Assembly (NCBI GenBank): GCA_024362935.1 | Contig: JANCRA010000032.1 | Coordinates: 3,410,001-3,474,000, forward strand | Length of the DNA stretch: 64,000 nt | Direction: 5' to 3' | From: Setophaga petechia | Taxonomy: Eukaryota; Chordata; Aves; Passeriformes; Parulidae | In this document: piece by piece, positions 58,300-64,000 of the stretch | How the letters are laid out: every line of letters starts with the position of its first letter | How positions within the stretch are numbered: the first letter of the stretch is position 1 | The notes under the pieces: model-generated | What the model saw: only the letters and a program-made list of their open reading frames with translations | Told to the model about the DNA's origin: nothing | Databases searched by the model: none | Made by a program: the position numbers and the translations under genes

Positions 58300-61200
58300 G
58301 CTGACTGGGACCTTTGCCATTGCAGTCCCAAATAGCACAACAACGTTTCAGTTTGAATGATCCCATGAATATGGATTCGCATGGTGGTGGCAAAGAAACT
58401 GCAGGCAGCGTGGCATGGCCAGGTTTGCTTGGCCTGAGCCCCAATTCACTGGGTGAAATCCCCTCATAGAAAACTTTCTGTGCTCATTCTTGCCTTCCCT
58501 TGCTTGGGTAGAGCAGCACCCTGGTCCTCCAGCACGATGTCTCCCTGCAGTAATACTGGCTGTCCTGTCAACAGCTGTGACCCTGCACAAATAAGCAAAA
58601 CATGGGTGGCTTAAGAAGAAGATGCAAAGATCTCTCTCACAGATTCACAGTCTTCATGCAGCCATCTGTATCTTTCATCTTCTGTGGTATTTCACATTAA
58701 TAAACTGTACAGAGTAGGATTTTGTGCAGAAACAAGAATAAAAAATACCATGAAAAAACAGGAACAAGCAAGGAGAAGAAGGAAAAATTCTGTGAAAATT
58801 CTGTGTTCTCATCATCTGTATCATAGATAAATGTATTTAGTATGTGGATAGTGTAAAAGATTGGCCTAATTCTGCTGTCATCTTGCTTACAGTGCTGCCC
58901 TTTGACCTATCCCTCCACAGGTGAAAACCCAAAGTTTTGGCTAATTTCCTAAAAAGGGCTTCTACATTATTTTAAGGGTGAGATGCTGCCCAGAATTAGT
59001 TCAGTCAGGTGAATACTGCAAGGTCACTCCTAGACATATTTCACAAGAAAAGATTAATTTATAGTTGGTGTAAATTAGTGCAGCTTGAGTAGAGTCAATT
59101 GAATTACTCTTGCTCAGTTCAGGCCTTGTAGTCAGATTGCCTGTGGAATATGAAGTATATCTTGTCTACCATCAGCTGAGAAGCTAATTTAATCTTTCTA
59201 AGTGATAAAAAAGAAGGGCCAAGATTTCATTTCATAAGGTAAGAGAAACGAATATGCATTTTAAAGGAGCATTAAAATGAAAACAAACAATCCTGCAGAA
59301 AATGTCATGTCACCAATAAAAGGGCTAAAAGGCATCTGCCCAGAGAGCTGACACCCAGGGGCAGGTAAGGAGGTAGTGGCCAGCTGAAGGACAGCAACAC
59401 TTGCCACTGGACTTCAGTCACAGAGAAGAGATGCAACAGAGGCCATTGACTCCTCTCTTGACAGAGAACTTCCAAAAGTGGGAAGAAGGAGCTCAGCAGA
59501 TCCCTGATATGCTTCCAATGTGCTGGTGCACAGCAGGGCCAGAGCCAGCTGCCTTGTTTGGAACCGGGAAAGTGTTTCTTGAAGTACATGCTCCCAGCCT
59601 CACTGGTGATTTGTCCATGCAGTTAGTTCAGTTTTCAACTACCCTTCTCACAGTTGAGGATGCTGAGTAGATTTGCAAAACTTCACAGTTTGTGTGAGGT
59701 GTTTGAAAAATTAGCCTCTCCTAATTTACTGAAATATCTCTGTAGCACATGTATCAAAGCACCTGGAGATAGGAGTAGTCATTGTCCATCTGTCAGGAAA
59801 TTCAGCATTAAAGGGGGACCAAAAGCCTACATACATGTGTGCCAACAAATCCAGGCACATATGAATAATCCATAGCTGGAAAATCCCAGCTTTTGATGTA
59901 TTTTGCTCTTCTAATAGAAAAATTAATATTCTGGGGTACATGACTGTAGTTTCCAGAATATTTTCCTGATCATCTCAGATTCCCTGAAATCTAGGCTGAA
60001 AGTTAGGCTTTACTGTAATATCAGAGTTACACACCGAGTCCTCTTTGGTAGAGCTGTGTGGCAGTAGCATAGATGGAAAATATTTCTCCTCATATAAAGT
60101 ATAACATTGTTGTCTGGAGATTATGAATTACTTCTGATTATGTAATGTTTATTTCTCTGAGACAAATGAGTGGAAAACAAAATAGCTCCTTGTTATAATT
60201 TAGTATGCAACTTCAGGAAAAAAAAGGAGCATTTGCCTGTATTTTGAAAAGGCTTAAAGACTACCCCATATGGTGTCTTTGCCAGAAGATGGTACACAAA
60301 ATAAAAATGCAAAGAGAAGGTGCTAGAAATTATTTCCTAACAACTAACCATCAGCAGGAACAACAGCATGGGCCAAAGTGGTTCTCTGTTTTCTTCATGA
60401 AGAAAAATCTTGCTATTGTTAATTAGATCCAAATGCCTGTGTTTTGATATGTTACATTGCCATTTAACAAAGGAAAGAGTTTTGTGAAATCTCCTCCCAA
60501 ATAAATAATTCTGAACAGCAACTTAATGCCAATATCAAAGTTGCTTCAAAATGCCTATGGTCAGAAGTATTCATTTCTTGGGAAGATGCTGTAGGGTGTT
60601 GCCAAAGTTGATGAATTTCAGATTTTGATCTTGAGATCCAAGCACTGACTAATAAAATAGGTAACAGCTGTCTGTGTAAGTATGCAGACTACTACCATTC
60701 ATTTGCTTCTTCAAGGTGGAAGTATTTTTCCAGTAAGTTTCAAAAATCTCTTTAAAATACAGTTCCACAGAGAAAGAAATTACTTTTATGCTGACATTCT
60801 GGGGTTTCTGCCATGGCAATGACAAGTAGCTCAAATGTGCTCTGTGTACTGGCAGAAGAACAAGGTTTCTGACTACCAGCCTGGACAGGGAGGAAGCTGG
60901 TGGCACTGGGAGATTGCCTGGGCCACCCCTGGGGTTAGTGGCACATGTGACAGATGGAAAATGTACTTTTGCCCCAGAATAAAGAAACAAGAAACATTTC
61001 TCCGTTCATTTTTGAGCAACTTGTCTGATTTCTCTGCTTGTGTTTCTGTTCCATGCTGTTTCCATGCAACATAGGATTCAACATCCTAGCAAGATGTTGC
61101 TATCGAAAAGCCAGACCCTTTCTCTGCAAAACCACTGGGTCAAAGTCTTTTGCTCAGCTATCAGTGACTGGCTAGGTTTTTTTTCACAGACATTAAGAAA

Positions 61201-62075
61201 GAGACCCTTCTTTTGGAGAACCTCCTTCTCATCTAGTGATTTTCTAAAAATATTCCTCATGTTCACCTCTGTTTCCAAGTCATATAATTTGATTTAACCA
61301 CACATTGTGCCAAAATGCCACCTCCACTGCCCTGCTGGAATAAAGAGGGTGAAAACCCAATCCCTGCGTAGGTTTTCTGAGTGTATTTCTCTCAGTAACA
61401 TGGACAGGGAGGAAGACCCTCACCAAAGTAAATTATGTGAAACACCAGAAGTGCTAGACTTGCAGAGTCTATTTTGTCTCCGTTGACAAGATCCCCTCAA
61501 GAGTACACACCAATATATGACAGAATACCAAAAATGGACTTAAAAGCCAGAATAGTAAAGTGTCCCTCAGGAAAAAAAAAAGGGCACAAATTAATAGTCT
61601 CCCAGCAGACAGAAAAACATATCACACCTCAGGAAAATTAAATATTTAAAGAGGCTTTGTCAACCTGCAGGGGCTCCTGAGCGCCTGCTCCTCCTGAAGA
61701 TGCCCCTAGGACTAGAGATTATTTTCTCTTTTCTTAGAAAAAGAAGAAATTAAACCCTGACTTGGCTAAGAAGTTGAAGCCTTGGTGAGACTCCTGCCTC
61801 TCCTGCATTCCCTGTGGTGTATCCCCCTTGCAGGACTGTGCTGGGTGCCAGGAGGGGCAGTGGGATGGGCTGGACACCAAGGAGGGCTGGCAGTGGCAAG
61901 GGCCACCAGGCAGAAGTGCACAACAAACATGCTGTGCACCAGACACCTCGGCAGGCAGGTGCTCTGCAGTGGTGCCTCCCTCTCCTGCCATGGAGAGTCA
62001 TTTAGCAGGGCACTGCAGGAGGGACGTGGCATCATAGCCATGAGCATGAGCACAAATCTCACCCTCCGCTTCCTA
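58300..62075. other. intergenic DNA, no gene seen
   Basis: Unique DNA with short frames. The GC-richer part at 61780-62075 is open in several frames on both strands. I see no domain, tandem array or RNA gene. Confidence 0.55.
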
Positions 62076-62076
62076 G

Positions 62077-62583
62077 CTCTGGGGTGCCCAGCATAAGAAG
62101 GAGGTGTATCTCTTGGAGAGAGTCCAGAGGATGGCTACAAAGATGATCAGAAGGCTGGAGTGCCTCTCCTACAAAGAAAAGGCTGAGAGATTTGGAGCAG
62201 TTTAGCCTGGTGAAGAGAAGGGTGCAGGGAGACCTTATACACCTTCCAGCACCTAAAGGGGCCTGCAAGAGAGCTGGAGAAGTACATTGCACAAGGGCAT
62301 GTAGTGATAGGACAAGGGAGAATGGCTTTAAACTGAAAAAAGGAAGGTCTGGACTGGATAGAAGATGATATTTTTTACTGTGAGGATGGTAAGACACTGG
62401 CACAGGTTGCCCAGAGAAGCTGTGGATACATCATTCCTGAAATTATTCAAGGCCAGGTTGGATGGGGCTTTGAGCAATGTGGTCTAGTGGTAGGCAGCCC
62501 TGCCCGTGGCAGGGGAGTTGTCACTAAATAATCTGCAAGTTTCCTTCCAACCCACACAGTTCTGTGATTCTATGATTCTAACA
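62077..62583 (+). mobile_element. CR1 LINE 3' end, young subfamily
   Basis: The copy follows the CR1 3' consensus closely: CTTGGAGAGAGTCCAGAGGA, GAGATTTGGAGCAGTTTAGC, GGGCATGTAGTGATAGGACA, ACTGGCACAGGTTGCCCAGA, AAGGCCAGGTTGGATGGGGC and the intact tail GTGATTCTATGATTCTAA. It is 5'-truncated in the end of the reverse-transcriptase region. Confidence 0.95.
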
Positions 62584-62589
62584 CATCCC

Positions 62590-64000
62590 CTCAAATGGGA
62601 AGCTGTGGGGTGGGAGGCCCAGGAACAGCACTGCGGGGCACCATTAAAGTAGCTCTGCATCTGCTTTCCATTAACCACATCAGATATAAGTTGGCAGGCA
62701 CAGGGATGAGAAATTGGAACTTATATGTTAGCCAGCTCCAGCATGCAGTTACCCTGTGTTGCAATTAGCATTTCTCTTTAAAATCCTTCCAGGCTCTGCT
62801 GGGGCAGAAGACAAGCCACTGTGCTGCAGCATGCAGTTGCTGGGGTGGTTTTGGCACGTATCATGTCCCAGAGATGAGGTTTTTGGGAAACTCCCTTAAA
62901 AATCCTCTGGTTTTTAACTCAACAGAGCTGACATTTCAAACCAGGAGGGAAAGGCTCTGCTGCCATTGCTCACACACTGGTGCAACTGCGCTCTGTGCAG
63001 TTAGGACAGCGTTCTTCACTTGTGCTCTGAGACAGAGCTCCTGTCTGAGTGCATAATCTTTACTCAGTGCCTGGCACAGCTGAATCAAACTGCAATCATG
63101 TCTTCCCACTGTGTCTCCACAGGTTGATAGCCACAGACCCTGATTCTTAATGCAATGAGGCATTGCTAATAAGGTTGACTTTCTTCTCTTTAGCTAAATA
63201 AAAATATGCTCCATCCACAAATAGGACTGAAAGAAGCCAAATTCTAGGGAAGAGGAGAGAATTCCCAAATTGGATTTTAGTATCTTCAGTGGAAAAAGCC
63301 AAACCAAATCCAAAAACAAAAATGTTGTCTAAAATCCTGGTAACTAAAAATTGCAATTAAAATATTTTTGAAGGGCACTCATTTCTTATGGAGTTGAACC
63401 CTCTGTACTAAACCAAGAGGATAGTATCTCCCATTCTTCCAAATTACCATCCTTTTGGCATGTGTTACCACAAATCCAGGACCAGGCTAATTAAAATTGT
63501 TTTGTTGCTAATGACAGTGCATCTTCTTTCACTAAAGAGTTCAAACTGCAGCCTTCCTCTTGATCTGCTGTGAGATTTTTTAATCTCTAAATTAGAAGAA
63601 AAGCATATGCCCTTTTAATGCCTATAAGAATTTGAGCTCATTAATGCAAAAAAAAAAATGGAAAAGAAGCAAAGCAGGATTTCTATTATAGCTGTTCTTT
63701 AATTATGGAACAGCATGTGCGAGAAGACTCTTTACTCACAACCGTGTCCTCAATTCTATTACACATTTTAGCAGCAAATGCATGTAAAAGAAAAACAGCA
63801 ATAGACTGTGGAAACTGTCCAGAGCCCTGCTCTCCTAGGGAAAAGATGCCAATGGTATTTTTGTACTGCTACTCCTCAGCAGCCTCTTTGCACTTTCCTC
63901 TGTGTTACATGCACAGCGTGACTCACTGCCTGATGGTTTCATTGAAACAGAAAAATATAGACACAGTAATGATTAGATTCAATCATAAACTACAATCAAT
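62590..64000. other. intergenic DNA to window end, no gene seen
   Basis: Unique, AT-rich DNA. Frames are below 80 codons. Nothing beyond short A runs (for example 63649-63658) is recognisable. Confidence 0.55.

Overview
The window is nuclear DNA from a bird, very probably a songbird. It has a compact vertebrate gene with GT-AG introns and a CpG-rich promoter. It also has many 5'-truncated CR1 LINE 3' ends finishing in the avian ATTCTATG-type tail, and part of an LTR of a type I associate from memory with passerines. There is no sign of bacterial, phage or plasmid organisation. Most short open frames in the 64 kb are chance.

Layout. Positions 1-3300 hold no gene I can support. An intron-free gene for a divergent histone H2A lies on the minus strand at 3432-3848, with its own AATAAA at 3301-3306. 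About 3.4 kb further on, head to head with it, PDCL3 (phosducin-like 3) runs on the plus strand. Its six coding exons (7202-7207, 8558-8687, 10380-10470, 11124-11267, 12108-12316 and 13817-13959) all have canonical splice sites and consistent phases, and together encode 240 residues. A CR1 3' end abuts its CpG-rich promoter, a nested pair of CR1s sits in intron 2, and a striking AT-rich palindrome sits in intron 5.

From about 14.7 kb to the end I see no coding gene. This 49 kb holds two minisatellites (46-bp units at 16635-16865 and 38-bp units at 22943-23132), homopolymer runs, and CR1 copies of different ages near 26.2, 28.3, 34.3-35.2, 46.2, 48.8, 50.8-51.5, 58.2 and 62.1-62.6 kb. A partial LTR (51504-52057) directly follows one CR1. 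Long AT-rich, repeat-poor stretches between them could hold conserved regulatory DNA. In human the DNA beyond PDCL3 is also a long intergenic stretch before NPAS2, which fits this gene-poor tail.

The most notable object is the H2A-like gene. It combines an H2A.X-like C-terminus (ASQKY, then an added GGSQ) with altered L1-loop, acidic-patch and N-terminal residues, and it appears to use polyadenylation rather than the histone 3' stem-loop. PDCL3 and the H2A gene share no known pathway; their adjacency is positional only.
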